A stretch of DNA of 64,000 nt. Source: Hymenobacter sp. GOD-10R. Its GTDB lineage: Bacteria > Bacteroidota > Bacteroidia > Cytophagales > Hymenobacteraceae. The stretch is from positions 1,826,501 through 1,890,500 of the forward strand of contig NZ_CP141184.1 in the NCBI RefSeq assembly GCF_035609205.1, in the 5' to 3' direction. The position numbers and the translations under genes are program-made. The stretch's first letter is position 1. Each line of letters starts with the position of its first letter. Positions 18,775 to 27,409 of the stretch are shown piece by piece. Under the pieces are notes generated by a model. The model had not been told where the DNA came from, made no database searches, and saw only the letters and a list, made by a program, of their open reading frames with translations.

Positions 18775-18790
18775 TCACATATTTATGTGA
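18775..18790. promoter_or_regulatory. 16-bp palindrome, possible CRP/FNR-type operator
   Basis: TCACATA-TT-TATGTGA is a perfect 7-bp inverted repeat with a 2-bp spacer. It lies in the otherwise featureless AT-rich gap 18661-19015 upstream of the V8-like protease. The half-site resembles the TGTGA of CRP/FNR operators, but the arrangement and spacing are not canonical. It is 225 bp from the downstream start. Confidence 0.35.
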
Positions 18791-19015
18791 TTGACGTGGT
18801 CGTTTTAAACTTAGATATTTGAACACTGATTAGCTGATCAAATGCTCTATTGATCGCAGAGCAAGCTAGGTAGTGCTGGCAGTACTAGTAGGTTATCTTC
18901 TATTCTTATTACGGTTAAGGTTGCTATCCCATTACTTCTGGTCAGGCTAGGATCAGCGCTTACGAGCATCAACGAGCACTAGCCAAACTCCCACTTTTAA
19001 ACCAGTAAAACATCA

Positions 19016-20053
19016 ATGGATACCCTTCTGCAAGACAAAGAACCCGTAACTATCCCCAGTGTAGGCAAGCCTATGAATGGCCACACGCCCGTCTCTAACT
19101 TATCGGAAGAGGCAACCCAGGAGGCCGCGCAAGCCCCCGCCGGGCGGGCCCTGCCTTCCAGCCCACCCGCCGAAGGCACGAATCCTCAAACCATACAACC
19201 GGGCAAAGATGGCGTGGAAGCGGTAAGTGGCTTCAAGCTGCGCGAAACGCAAAACCTGAGCGAAGCAGCCCTCAGCAAGCTCTACAAGGCTCCCGATACC
19301 AGCAAACTGCGCGATATTGGCGAGGCTTCATACGGTGTGCGTGCGCTCAAAGACGATGGCACGCTTCCGACCAAAGCCGAAACCGTACACGGCCCCGACG
19401 ACCGGGTGCAAATCACGAACACGACTATTTATCCGTGGCGAGCCATTGCTTCACTCCTGATTACGGCCCGCGATGGTTCGCAGTGGATCGGCACTGGCTG
19501 GTTCATTGGGCCACACACGCTCATGACGGCGGGCCACGTCGTATTCATTAAAAACAGCGGCGTGGCTGGGCGCGACGGCTGGGTGCGCAGCATCCAGGTG
19601 ATGCCCGGCCGCAACGGCGCCTCGTTGCCCTACGGCTCCGTGACGAGCACCAACTTCCGCTCCGTAACCAACTGGACGAACAACGGCGACGAGAATTTTG
19701 ACTACGGTGCCATCATCATTCCCACGAACCTAGGCAATACTACGGGTTGGTTTGGGTTTGGCATCTACTCCGATGCGGATCTTCTGAACACCGTGGGCAA
19801 TATTTCCGGCTACCCCGGCGACAAGCCCGGCGGCACGCAATGGTTTGATGCCCGGCGCATTGCCTCCGTCAATAGCCGCAAAGTGTACTACGACATCGAC
19901 ACGGCTGGTGGACAAAGCGGCAGCGCTGTATACCGGCTCGTGAACGGGGCTCGTTATGCCTTTGCTATTCATGCGTACGGCGGCGCTACCACCAACTCCG
20001 GTACGCGCATTGTGCAGGATGTTTACAACAATATGGTTAGCTGGAAAGCGTAG
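19016..20053 (+). CDS. V8-like serine protease (S1B, glutamyl endopeptidase type)
   Basis: This is a 345-residue trypsin-fold protease. The catalytic triad is readable: H174 in 'TAGHVV', D229 in 'NFDYGAI' and S301 in 'GGQSGSAVY'. The family cleaves after Glu or Asp in V8 and related enzymes. About 140 residues precede the protease domain and look like a Pro/Ala/Glu-rich propeptide. Unusually, no signal peptide is visible at the chosen ATG ('MDTLLQDKEPVTIPS'), and the gap upstream offers no convincing longer start. Secretion may use another route, or the enzyme may be cytoplasmic. The stop overlaps the next reading frame by 35 bp, implying coupling. Confidence 0.85.
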   Translation: MDTLLQDKEPVTIPSVGKPMNGHTPVSNLSEEATQEAAQAPAGRALPSSPPAEGTNPQTIQPGKDGVEAVSGFKLRETQNLSEAALSKLYKAPDTSKLRDIGEASYGVRALKDDGTLPTKAETVHGPDDRVQITNTTIYPWRAIASLLITARDGSQWIGTGWFIGPHTLMTAGHVVFIKNSGVAGRDGWVRSIQVMPGRNGASLPYGSVTSTNFRSVTNWTNNGDENFDYGAIIIPTNLGNTTGWFGFGIYSDADLLNTVGNISGYPGDKPGGTQWFDARRIASVNSRKVYYDIDTAGGQSGSAVYRLVNGARYAFAIHAYGGATTNSGTRIVQDVYNNMVSWKA

Positions 20054-20393
20054 GAAGCATTGGCTAGGTATCCTGGCCGGCGGCTTCTTGGTTGCCGCCG
20101 GCCTAGGATTCTGGCTACTACGAACGATGACCAGCAAATCTTACCTTATCGCCGGGCGGGTGCACGAACCGAATGGGACACCTGCCATTGGAGCACGCAT
20201 CTACTTCCTGGCAGCACCAGTTGCCGTAGCCGATATGGCGCTCATCACGGACCAGAACGGCCAGTTTACGCTTCCCGCGCCTGCCCCAGGCACCTACCGG
20301 ATTGGCTGCACCGCCGACGGTTTTGCGCCAGCCACTGTCACGGTTAAGGTTGCGGAGGAAGATGCACGCGTAGAAATAGAACTGCGGCACTAG
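20019..20393 (+). CDS. Membrane-anchored carboxypeptidase-regulatory-like domain protein
   Basis: The likely start is the ATG at 20019, overlapping the protease gene by 35 bp (124 residues). A single N-terminal membrane segment ('HWLGILAGGFLVAAGLGFWL') is preceded by basic residues, giving an N-in anchor. The remainder is one beta-sandwich of the CarboxypepD_reg type: 'IAGRVHEPNGTPAIGARI', 'TDQNGQFTLPAPAPGTYRI' and 'VEIELRH'. Such domains typically mediate binding or structural roles outside the membrane. Overlap with the protease suggests that the two products act together, perhaps to localise or control the protease. Confidence 0.7.
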   Translation: MFTTIWLAGKRRKHWLGILAGGFLVAAGLGFWLLRTMTSKSYLIAGRVHEPNGTPAIGARIYFLAAPVAVADMALITDQNGQFTLPAPAPGTYRIGCTADGFAPATVTVKVAEEDARVEIELRH

Positions 20394-20445
20394 CAGCGCG
20401 CATGTTCAACACAGATGTAGGCCACACCATACGGTGAGCCGCAAG

Positions 20446-20490
20446 GGGTAACGCCCGCCTGGCCATAGCTGGGTGGGCGTTACCCTTTTT
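20446..20490 (+). terminator. Rho-independent terminator
   Basis: A stem GGGTAACGCCC pairs with GGGCGTTACCC (20446-20456 with 20474-20484), extended by GCC/GGT pairs near the loop, and is followed by six T. It ends the protease operon. Confidence 0.9.
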
Positions 20491-20534
20491 TACTGATAGC
20501 TCAAGTTGTAAATTATAGCAAAAGCTAGAGGTGT

Positions 20535-20673
20535 AGTTCCCCTCCTTTTTTAAGGAGGGGTGCCCGAAGGGTGGGGTGGTCCTTCTCGTTGAACGATCAT
20601 CTAGCTTTAGCCTTTTAGCTCTAGCCTAACCACCCCGCCCTACGGGCACCCCTCCTTGAAAAGGAGGAGAACT
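20535..20673. repeat. Palindromic intergenic element with purine-rich arms
   Basis: The left arm 20535-20580 and right arm 20629-20673 are nearly complementary, with a small secondary hairpin inside each arm. The loop begins with the core TCGTTGAACGA (20586-20596) and contains several CTAG sites. The element at 43702-43825 has a homologous loop and similar arms. Both lie between genes. Confidence 0.85.
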
Positions 20674-20695
20674 AGGTTTTAACGGTAATTCTAGA

Positions 20696-21853
20696 CTACG
20701 CCGACTTAGGTTGGCCAGGTTCTGTCTGGCTTGGTGGGGTAGCATTCGCTAAATACCCAATCGTGCCTAGCCGGTCAAGCTTGCCAGAAGCAGTGGCCTG
20801 AAACTGCGGCGCGTAAACGAACGCGCGCGGCCGTTCGTAGCGGTCGAGGCGCGTGGCGAGTAGTTGTTGTAGCTGCTGGGTTTGTGCATCGGTGAGAGCT
20901 TCGCCTTCTAGGAACGCGGTTACTTGCTCGCCTAGGCGGTCATCCGGTTGGCCCGCTACAAAGGCTCGCCGAATGGGTAGCCCTAGCTCGGCTAGCGCCA
21001 CTTCCAGCACCTTCTCTACCTTTTCGGCCTGCACTTTCACCCCGCCCGAGTTAATCACAAAGTCGGCGCGGCCGAGCCACTCAAAGGTGTGCTCGTCTAC
21101 GAGGCGCACCCGGTCGTTGGTGGTAATAAGCTGATCGGCTGTTACATCGCCCCGAATAGCCAGGCAGCCACGAGCATCAAGCTCTACGTGAATACCTGGC
21201 AGCACCCGGTAATAAGGCGAGGCTTCAGGGCCGTTGATGCGCCGCAGCGCAATGTGCGAGGCGGTTTCCGTCATGCCGTAGGTGTGGTACACGGGCACGG
21301 TTAGCTCCTGAATAGCGCGTTCCAGCGTGCTTTCTACCGTTGCGCCACCTACTAGAATGACCTTCATCTGGTTGAGCTGCGCTGTGAAGTCACGATCTAA
21401 GAGCGTGCGAAGCTGTAACGGCACAAAAGAAGCAAAGTCGAATTTGGCGTTCGGTTCTACTTGCACCAATGGGTTGGCGTTCGGTTCCACGATGGTCAGG
21501 TGCATTTGATGCTCCAGGCCGCGCACTAGCATCATCAGACCACCCACCGATTCGCAGTTTAGGCACACCAGCTCCCGGTCGCCGGCACCTAGGTCGAAGT
21601 ACTCGCACGTGCGCCGCGCACTGGCTTCTAGCTGCCGTCGCTCCATCTGGATAAGCTGCGGCGTGCCCGTTGAACCCGACGTATGTAGGTCAAACAGAAG
21701 AGTACCATTGAGCCACTGCCGGCAGAAGTCCAGCACTTTTGCTTCGTAGCCATTAAGGTCGGTAGGACTGTCGAGTGGGTATTGTTGAAGGTCGGCGTAG
21801 CGAAACACACGGCCATTCAGCAGCAGTGAATCGGGGACGAGAGAAGCAGTCAT
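20696..21853 (-). CDS. menE: o-Succinylbenzoate--CoA ligase
   Basis: This is a 385-residue AMP-forming acyl-CoA synthetase, short as in MenE. It carries the P-loop-like 'HTSGSTGTPQLIQM', the adenylate motif 'YHTYGMTETASHIALR', the 'DRVRLVDEHTFEWLGRADFV' hinge region and 'INSGGVKVQAEKVE' near the C-terminus with the catalytic-lysine segment 'TASGKLDR'. MenE activates o-succinylbenzoate with CoA in menaquinone synthesis, upstream of MenB. It stands alone here, 9 kb from the menF-menD-menB cluster, as is common in Bacteroidota. menC was not seen in the window. Confidence 0.9.
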   Translation of the reverse strand: MTASLVPDSLLLNGRVFRYADLQQYPLDSPTDLNGYEAKVLDFCRQWLNGTLLFDLHTSGSTGTPQLIQMERRQLEASARRTCEYFDLGAGDRELVCLNCESVGGLMMLVRGLEHQMHLTIVEPNANPLVQVEPNAKFDFASFVPLQLRTLLDRDFTAQLNQMKVILVGGATVESTLERAIQELTVPVYHTYGMTETASHIALRRINGPEASPYYRVLPGIHVELDARGCLAIRGDVTADQLITTNDRVRLVDEHTFEWLGRADFVINSGGVKVQAEKVEKVLEVALAELGLPIRRAFVAGQPDDRLGEQVTAFLEGEALTDAQTQQLQQLLATRLDRYERPRAFVYAPQFQATASGKLDRLGTIGYLANATPPSQTEPGQPKSA

Positions 21854-21928
21854 AAGAACTGAGAAGAAAATAATGCTTCGTAATAGAACAACAAAACTGC
21901 CTAATTATCACACCGCTAGCTACGCTCA

Positions 21929-21960
21929 GCAAACGTTTGCATAAATTTAAAACGTTTGCG
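21929..21960. promoter_or_regulatory. Palindrome plus half-site between divergent menE and small ORF
   Basis: GCAAACGTTTGC (21929-21940) is a perfect 12-bp palindrome. It is followed by a second AAACGTTTGCG (21950-21960), so AACGTTTGC occurs twice at about two helical turns. The CG-centred form resembles LacI-family operators. It lies between the divergent menE and 65-residue genes, just upstream of the latter's promoter. Confidence 0.5.
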
Positions 21961-21992
21961 CTTGCTTTTTTGAAATCACTCTTGTACATTTG
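21961..21992 (+). promoter_or_regulatory. Bacteroidota-type promoter for the 65-aa gene
   Basis: A TTG element (CTTG, 21961-21964) is followed after 20 bp by TACATTTG (21985-21992), a full match to the TAnnTTTG -7 consensus. The start codon is 25 bp further on. Confidence 0.6.
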
Positions 21993-22016
21993 GATCAGGA
22001 TTAAATCATACTTGCT

Positions 22017-22214
22017 ATGACTAATGCCAAGCACTTCTCAGTCGGATCGGTAGAAAATGCTCCTACCGCCACTTCTAGCACGTCTGCTAGCTTCTCCCAA
22101 GAAGCCGAGCAGAAAGCTCAGGCGAAAGCCATGAAAAAGTGGCGGAAAAACGAGCGGCTTCGCTTTTTCTTCGGCTGGTGCTCTGGTTGTCAAGCATACG
22201 GTTCAATATTCTAG
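22017..22214 (+). CDS. Small basic protein, unknown (65 aa)
   Basis: This short gene is supported by a consensus promoter just upstream and a strong terminator 31 bp downstream. The N-terminal part is Ser/Thr/Ala-rich and probably disordered. The C-terminal part is basic and aromatic ('KKWRKNERLRFFFGW') and has two cysteines in 'WCSGCQAYG'. No family was recognised. It could be a small regulator or a membrane-surface peptide; the sequence does not decide. Confidence 0.65.
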   Translation: MTNAKHFSVGSVENAPTATSSTSASFSQEAEQKAQAKAMKKWRKNERLRFFFGWCSGCQAYGSIF

Positions 22215-22244
22215 CTCTAGTTACTGCACGCAAATCCCACCCAG

Positions 22245-22280
22245 AAAAGCCCCGCTGAAAAGCGGGGCTTTTGCTTTTTC
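22245..22280 (+). terminator. Rho-independent terminator
   Basis: A 12-bp perfect stem, AAAAGCCCCGCT with AGCGGGGCTTTT, closes a GAAA tetraloop. The arms supply A and T tracts on both sides, so it can serve this gene and the convergent gene that ends at 22300. Confidence 0.9.
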
Positions 22281-22299
22281 AGCTAGCCTCAGTCCGCCA

Positions 22300-22722
22300 T
22301 CAGCGCAACAACCACTGCCGGTACTTCGGCTCAGTAGGCGCTGTGAGCAAGCAAAGGAAAAGTAGCAGCGCTCCAAAGAACACAAGATCAAGCCAATGCC
22401 CCGTGACGTGGTAGATCATGAGAGGCGGCAAACCGAGAATACCTAAGAAGCTGTTTCGCAAGATGATACCGCTCAGGTACAAGCGGCGGTTTTGCTCTTC
22501 GGGGCGGCGCAAGTTCGGCCGGATGCGCTTGGAAACCAGGTAGAGACAGCCGCCCACGATGAGCAGCAATAGTGCAAGCGCTAGAATGGCCGGAGCAGGC
22601 GCAGGTGTAGTCGTTGTACTCCGCAGGCGGTGCCCCGCTGATAAGGTCAGGACGATCATCAGGGTAGCCTGCACGGGAAACTGTGCAAAGTGCACTCTCC
22701 GAATCCGTTGGATGGCGTTCAT
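22300..22722 (-). CDS. Four-segment membrane protein, unknown
   Basis: This 140-residue protein has hydrophobic segments at about 17-30, 45-62, 83-105 and 109-127 ('ILALALLLLIVGGCLYLV', 'DLVFFGALLLFLCLLTA'). A basic loop, 'SKRIRPNLRRPEEQNRRLY', separates segments 2 and 3. No family was recognised. It is transcribed away from the lipase-maturation-factor gene's stop side and shares a bidirectional terminator with the 65-residue gene. Confidence 0.75.
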   Translation of the reverse strand: MNAIQRIRRVHFAQFPVQATLMIVLTLSAGHRLRSTTTTPAPAPAILALALLLLIVGGCLYLVSKRIRPNLRRPEEQNRRLYLSGIILRNSFLGILGLPPLMIYHVTGHWLDLVFFGALLLFLCLLTAPTEPKYRQWLLR

Positions 22723-22901
22723 TTTCTTACCTACGGACCGGCGGGTTTCGTGGTCAGGTGGTTTCGTGCGGCTATTAGTAGAGTTTGCATGGCAGGACGC
22801 GCTAAGGACTCGTCCTGCGCAACGTGCTGTCCGCCGTGCAAGCTAGCTGATGAGCTATCTGGCCTAAGCTTGCTAGGAAAATAGCTAGCTTCTTGGCTCC
22901 T

Positions 22902-24437
22902 CTACGGTGTCCAGCCGATGCTTTTCAGGTACTCAACTAATTGCGGATTATTGGCGGAAAGCGGCGGAATCCACATGCTCACCAGTTCCCGATGCCACCA
23001 GAGGCCTTGCCGATTGTTTGGCTCAGCAAACCTGTAGCGGTACAGCACCGCCCGGATGTAGCGCGGCGGCTTATGAGGGAAGGGGTTGTCGGCAAACAAA
23101 CCGACTATTTTGGGGTCGTTGTGAAGGAGCTTCCACACGAGATTCAACGTCCAGGGATATTCGTTGACCGACGCCATCGAGGCAAACCACATTTGCCAGT
23201 CGAGACGCAGTTGGTAAGGAGCAACTTGCGGCGGCTGTTGGTCGAGTAGCACCGGCAGGCCTTTGTAACGATAGGGCTGCCAGTTAGCTTGGTCGCTGGG
23301 GTTATCATCGTCGGTGCCTTCAAACACCACGTTCAGCCGTTCCCGTCCCACCGAGCCGAAAGCCCCGTAGGTATTCACCAAGTCCAGCGGATCGAAGGAG
23401 GTATTCATGATTTGCCCCGGCGAGACAATATTCAGGGCTGGCTGAATACTCAGAACAGTAATCAGCGCCGTCACGACCCAGGCCGTGACAAGCATCGGCT
23501 TTGATTCTTCAGCATTGGCAGCCGCAACTTCAGCTTTCCGCACGAACCAACTTGGGAGAATTCTAGACCAAAAACCATCATCCAAGCAAGCCAGGGCTGG
23601 AACGATCGTCAGCCAGTTCAGGAATGAAAGGTTGCCGCTAACGATAAGGTTGAGCTGAAATAGGATCATCACTACGCCCGCAACATGCCGGGCAAACCTA
23701 GGCCCGAAGGCAAACAGCGGCGCGGCTAGCTCAGCCAGCCAGTTAAACCAAACGCCAATCTTGAGCATGATGCGCGGCATAAAATGAAACCACCGGCTCA
23801 GCGGTCCCGGAATAGGCTGTGTTTCGAAGTGGTAAAAGAGCGCGGTACTGTTGCGCCACACCTCATCTCCGCGCACTTTGATTAGACCAGCCCCGAGCAT
23901 AATGCGGAAAATTAACCACCGAAACAGCACAATGATCGGCATAGGTGGCGCGTACCGCGGGAAGGGTCGCATATCGAGCAACGGACAAAGAAAGATGGCC
24001 AGAAATCCGGTTTCGAGCAGTTGAATCTCCCAGCCGTAGCCGTACCATTCCTGACCCACGTGCACAAAAGACATGTACAGAAACCAAAGCACCGCTAGCA
24101 GCAGCGCGTTGGTGAAGCCCGCCACCACCACGCAGGAAAGTACAAACCCAATCCAAGCAGCCGTCAGTAGTGCCGCATCCGAGTGCCCAAACCAGAAGAC
24201 AGACGGTAGGCGCAGAAAACCTGCGCTATCGGAACCTAGCGCCGCACTCACCTGCTTCAGATACAGCCCAACCGGCAGGAGTCCGTTCGCACCAATCAGT
24301 GGAACAATCTGGTTGATAGCCACCAAAAAGGCCATGGCGTAGATGGCGCCCAGCAACCGTAGCAGCACAAAGCGAGTGAGCCAGTAAGTGGGAGGGGTGC
24401 CTAGTGCACGAGTAGCTTCTGACGATTCGCTAGTCAT
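22902..24437 (-). CDS. Lipase maturation factor family membrane protein
   Basis: This 511-residue polytopic protein matches the LMF1 family. The N-terminal half carries the membrane segments and the signatures 'YGWEIQLLETGFLAIFLCP', 'FRIMLGAGLIKVRGDEVWR' and 'LFYHFETQPIPGPLSRWFH'. A soluble C-terminal domain includes 'DPLDLVNTYGAFGSVGRERL' and 'LDWQMWFASMASV'. In vertebrates LMF1 helps lipoprotein lipase fold; bacterial members are uncharacterised. The key 'NTYG.FG' region is intact. It is a single minus-strand gene with no lipase gene adjacent. Confidence 0.88.
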   Translation of the reverse strand: MTSESSEATRALGTPPTYWLTRFVLLRLLGAIYAMAFLVAINQIVPLIGANGLLPVGLYLKQVSAALGSDSAGFLRLPSVFWFGHSDAALLTAAWIGFVLSCVVVAGFTNALLLAVLWFLYMSFVHVGQEWYGYGWEIQLLETGFLAIFLCPLLDMRPFPRYAPPMPIIVLFRWLIFRIMLGAGLIKVRGDEVWRNSTALFYHFETQPIPGPLSRWFHFMPRIMLKIGVWFNWLAELAAPLFAFGPRFARHVAGVVMILFQLNLIVSGNLSFLNWLTIVPALACLDDGFWSRILPSWFVRKAEVAAANAEESKPMLVTAWVVTALITVLSIQPALNIVSPGQIMNTSFDPLDLVNTYGAFGSVGRERLNVVFEGTDDDNPSDQANWQPYRYKGLPVLLDQQPPQVAPYQLRLDWQMWFASMASVNEYPWTLNLVWKLLHNDPKIVGLFADNPFPHKPPRYIRAVLYRYRFAEPNNRQGLWWHRELVSMWIPPLSANNPQLVEYLKSIGWTP

Positions 24438-24682
24438 GTCGTTTCACTTCCGTTCGTGGATGGTCGATGGAAGCTAAATACGGCTGTTCCCTAGCTTTAG
24501 GCGGTCAGTGTCGAGGTACAAAAGTGCACGCAGTAATACCTCTGCTGCTTTATCTTGGCTGTTTTGCGTATTTAAGCCGTAATCGTGTAGCTCTTGGCAC
24601 TCGGCCATGCGAGGCATGTCGTACGGGAGCTATACAAACAAGCCCCGCAAAACCTGCTAAAGCTTCTTAGACTCAGTATCAG

Positions 24683-24904
24683 TTAGTTGCTCAGCGTGCT
24701 TGATCGAAAAGCGCTGTAAGCATATTTGAAAAGCCTAACTAGCATGAGGAAGACCATCCCAATTGCAAGTCCATTCTTTCTGTAGATGCTAGCAGGGTCA
24801 GCGTAAACCAAGGCGTATGTCAGCAATGACAGAGTCGCTAAAAGAACAAGGCCAAGAAGTAAGAGAATGACCTTTTTGCCGGTAGATAGTGCGCTCAGAT
24901 TCAT
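24683..24904 (-). CDS. Small two-segment membrane protein, unknown
   Basis: This 73-residue protein has two clear hydrophobic helices ('VILLLLGLVLLATLSLLTYA' and 'GLAIGMVFLMLVRLFKYAY') joined by a short polar loop. It has the size and layout of many uncharacterised Bacteroidota inner-membrane proteins. The flanking gaps 24438-24682 and 24905-25156 show only a short hairpin at 25090-25111. Confidence 0.65.
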   Translation of the reverse strand: MNLSALSTGKKVILLLLGLVLLATLSLLTYALVYADPASIYRKNGLAIGMVFLMLVRLFKYAYSAFRSSTLSN

Positions 24905-25156
24905 CGTAGTGCTTTACTAGCTTCTTCGTACTGACAGGGGCTATACCGAATAGCGAAGCCTTGAAGGATACATATTCTTAGGTACGGTAGCTTACTACCG
25001 ATTCCAAAAGGAGGTTGCCGCTTCCTATAAGTAAGATATACCCTGATGGTGGCGGTTCTAGAAGTAGCGCTCTGCTGCTAGTAGTGCTGAGGCCTCCGTA
25101 TTTGGAGGCCTAGGTATTTAAGAAAGTGTGCAAACACCTAAGAGACTAGCAACGGC

Positions 25157-25486
25157 TTAGTCCCACATGGTGCCAGCTAGGACAGTACCAAGCCACAGCC
25201 CCACGATGTACACCAGCAAGCTCAGCACAATGGCGACTACTTTGCGCCAGCCGCCCCGGTAGCGCAGATAATCTAGCAGGTAGTAGCAAACGCCGCCCAT
25301 TGCACCAGCCAGTGGTACTACCACAAGTGGTCTAATCTGCCAGAACCTAGGCCAGGCGGGGTTAGGTTCTCCGGCTTTCAGCAGGAAAATGGCAATTAGT
25401 ACAAAGGCAATCGCGGCACCCTGTAGGGCGCGTTTGCTAAGGGGCGCCGTATGCAGCGGACGCTGTAGTTCGTTTGAGTTGTACAT
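25157..25486 (-). CDS. Three-segment membrane protein, unknown
   Basis: This 109-residue protein has hydrophobic helices at about 21-38, 50-68 and 80-103. The last, 'VVAIVLSLLVYIVGLWLGTV', is followed by a short tail. Positively charged residues flank the helices. No family was recognised. It shares strand and character with the 73-residue gene downstream, though the 250-bp gap argues against tight coupling. The 297-bp gap upstream (25487-25783) is AT-rich with no clear motif. Confidence 0.65.
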   Translation of the reverse strand: MYNSNELQRPLHTAPLSKRALQGAAIAFVLIAIFLLKAGEPNPAWPRFWQIRPLVVVPLAGAMGGVCYYLLDYLRYRGGWRKVVAIVLSLLVYIVGLWLGTVLAGTMWD

Positions 25487-25783
25487 GGTCTTTGCTTTTT
25501 GATGATCCTGTTTTTCAATAAGCTTCTACAAAGCGTTTCCAGTAGTAATGTGAATCATACTTAATTAGAAAGAACTTTGTATTTCAAAGTAAAAGCTACT
25601 TTGTGAACCGCGCAAATGATTTCTGGAAAAAATGTTGTCTCTCTGCTAGTTGGCGGTATCTACAGCACCTGCTCAGCCGCCTGCCTGCTACTTAGGTAAT
25701 AACCGCATCGCAAAGCCATAGGCCCACCAAGCGGTGCTTACCCGTGGTAGCTGCGAGTCGGAGGCAAGGAGAGATGCTTATGC

Positions 25784-27328
25784 TTACTTCTTCTTCTCCG
25801 TCAGATGATACTCTTGGATTCGAGGTATTTGGTCGGGCGTGAGGGTAAAGCTTACTTCTAGGGTTTCCTTTTCTCCTTCAAGTAGGAAAGAGCCGCGGAG
25901 CCCGTTCTCTGGTATCAGCTCGCCCACCCGTACAATTTTGCCGGCTCGCTCGAAAAGAGTGGTCGCTTCCTTGCGCAACGAGGTGGTGAAGTAGTCGAGA
26001 AAGAAGTTTTCGGCGAAAATGCCGCTTGCTTCCGCGCCGGTCCAAGAGGGCAGTAGCTTTATAAGCTGCGCCTTCCGCTCATTCAGCACGCTGGAGGGGC
26101 GAAGCTGGCGGGGCTTGAGGTCGGCTAGGGTCGTGAGCGTGTCGAGCATCCGGATCATGATGCGCGAGGTGGGCGCGTAGGTGACGTTGGCAAAGCATGC
26201 TACGCCGATGCCATAGTCGGGCATGATGGACCAGTTGCTGCCAAAACCGGGGAGGCCGCCGCTGTGCCCCACCATCACGCGGTTGTCACAGTCCTTGCTC
26301 CACCGCATGCCGTAGCCATAGGCCGTCACCTGCGGACAAGCCCGCCCCGACGGGTATTTGTACTGCGCATTTAGGGTATTCAGATTCCACGGGTGCTGCA
26401 TTTCCCGCACTGAGCTCCTCTTCACCGGGCCTTTTTCGGGCGCGCTGGAAGGTGGCCACGCCGACTGATGGAAGGCCATGTATTTACCAAAGTCTTCCAT
26501 GGTGGTGATCAGGCCGCCCATGGCTCCGCCAGCACCATCATGCAGCATTGGTTGCTCTACCCACTGCTCGTTCAGCCAGCGGTAGCCGTGCGCCAGTTGG
26601 GCAGCGGGCACCTTGGCGTACTCCCAATAGGTGTGCGTCATGCCCAAAGGCTTCAGTATATTTTCGTTGATATACTGCTGATATGGCTGCCCCGAAACCT
26701 TCTGAATAATATAGCCTAGCGTCACAAAACCTAGGTTGCTGTACTCGTAGGTTATCCCCGGATCATTCGAATAACTGAGCCCATTATTGATAAAAGCTAG
26801 CAGCTGCGCATCGCTAATGGCAAGCTGCCGGTCGCCCCACGGGTTGTCTTCTGGCAAGCCGGCCGCGTGGGTAAGCAGGTGCCGAATGGTCACGTCTGGC
26901 GCATCCGTAGTCGGGAAGTGCTGCTTTTTGAAGCCGGGAATATACTGCGCTACGGGGTCATCGAGGCGGAGCTTGCCGGCATCTCGGAGCTTCAGAATGG
27001 CCATGGCCGTGAAGCTCTTGCTCATCGAGGCAATACGAAAAGCCGACTGCGGCGTGGCGGGTATCTTCTGCTCCAGGTTGGTGTAGCCAATACCGCCCGT
27101 AGCCAGCAACTGTCCGTCTACCATCACCCCGTAGACGAAGCCCGGTGCGTGCACCGCCGCGGCGTATTCCTTGTACATCCGCTCGAGTACGGGCAAAGCC
27201 CGGCGGATCTTCGTCAGGCGGGCCGTGTCGGCGAAAACCGGCGCCGCGTAGGTGATAGGGGCCGGCTTTAGTTGGGCAAAGGCGGTAGAAGTAACCAGCG
27301 TCAGCAGGAGTACAGAAGAAAAGCGCAT
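25784..27328 (-). CDS. Secreted serine hydrolase, beta-lactamase/class C PBP family
   Basis: This 514-residue protein begins with a signal peptide ('MRFSSVLLLTLVTSTAFAQ'). The catalytic SxxK is in 'FRIASMSKSFTAM', the Tyr motif in 'YEYSNLGFVTLGYI' and the third motif in 'VGHSGGLPGFGS'. These mark the Beta-lactamase (PF00144) fold, which covers esterases, D-aminopeptidases and PBP-like enzymes. A C-terminal beta domain of about 130 residues follows the catalytic domain. It is likely periplasmic. True beta-lactamase activity is unlikely on context alone; substrate unknown. Confidence 0.88.
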   Translation of the reverse strand: MRFSSVLLLTLVTSTAFAQLKPAPITYAAPVFADTARLTKIRRALPVLERMYKEYAAAVHAPGFVYGVMVDGQLLATGGIGYTNLEQKIPATPQSAFRIASMSKSFTAMAILKLRDAGKLRLDDPVAQYIPGFKKQHFPTTDAPDVTIRHLLTHAAGLPEDNPWGDRQLAISDAQLLAFINNGLSYSNDPGITYEYSNLGFVTLGYIIQKVSGQPYQQYINENILKPLGMTHTYWEYAKVPAAQLAHGYRWLNEQWVEQPMLHDGAGGAMGGLITTMEDFGKYMAFHQSAWPPSSAPEKGPVKRSSVREMQHPWNLNTLNAQYKYPSGRACPQVTAYGYGMRWSKDCDNRVMVGHSGGLPGFGSNWSIMPDYGIGVACFANVTYAPTSRIMIRMLDTLTTLADLKPRQLRPSSVLNERKAQLIKLLPSWTGAEASGIFAENFFLDYFTTSLRKEATTLFERAGKIVRVGELIPENGLRGSFLLEGEKETLEVSFTLTPDQIPRIQEYHLTEKKK

Positions 27329-27409
27329 AGCAGAGCGTTAAGCAATCAATATAGCTAGGCAATTCTAATAGGGGATCCTAACTACTGAATCCTTACTCGT
27401 TGCGTGAGA

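Noticed and set aside
24467..24670. 67-codon open frame upstream of the LMF-like gene
   Set aside because: It lies in the divergent upstream gap, has several Cys and Arg codons in an unnatural mix, and shows no promoter, family motif or terminator.
25090..25111. Hairpin AGGCCTCC/GGAGGCCT as a terminator
   Set aside because: The stem is only 8 bp and there is no T run in either direction.
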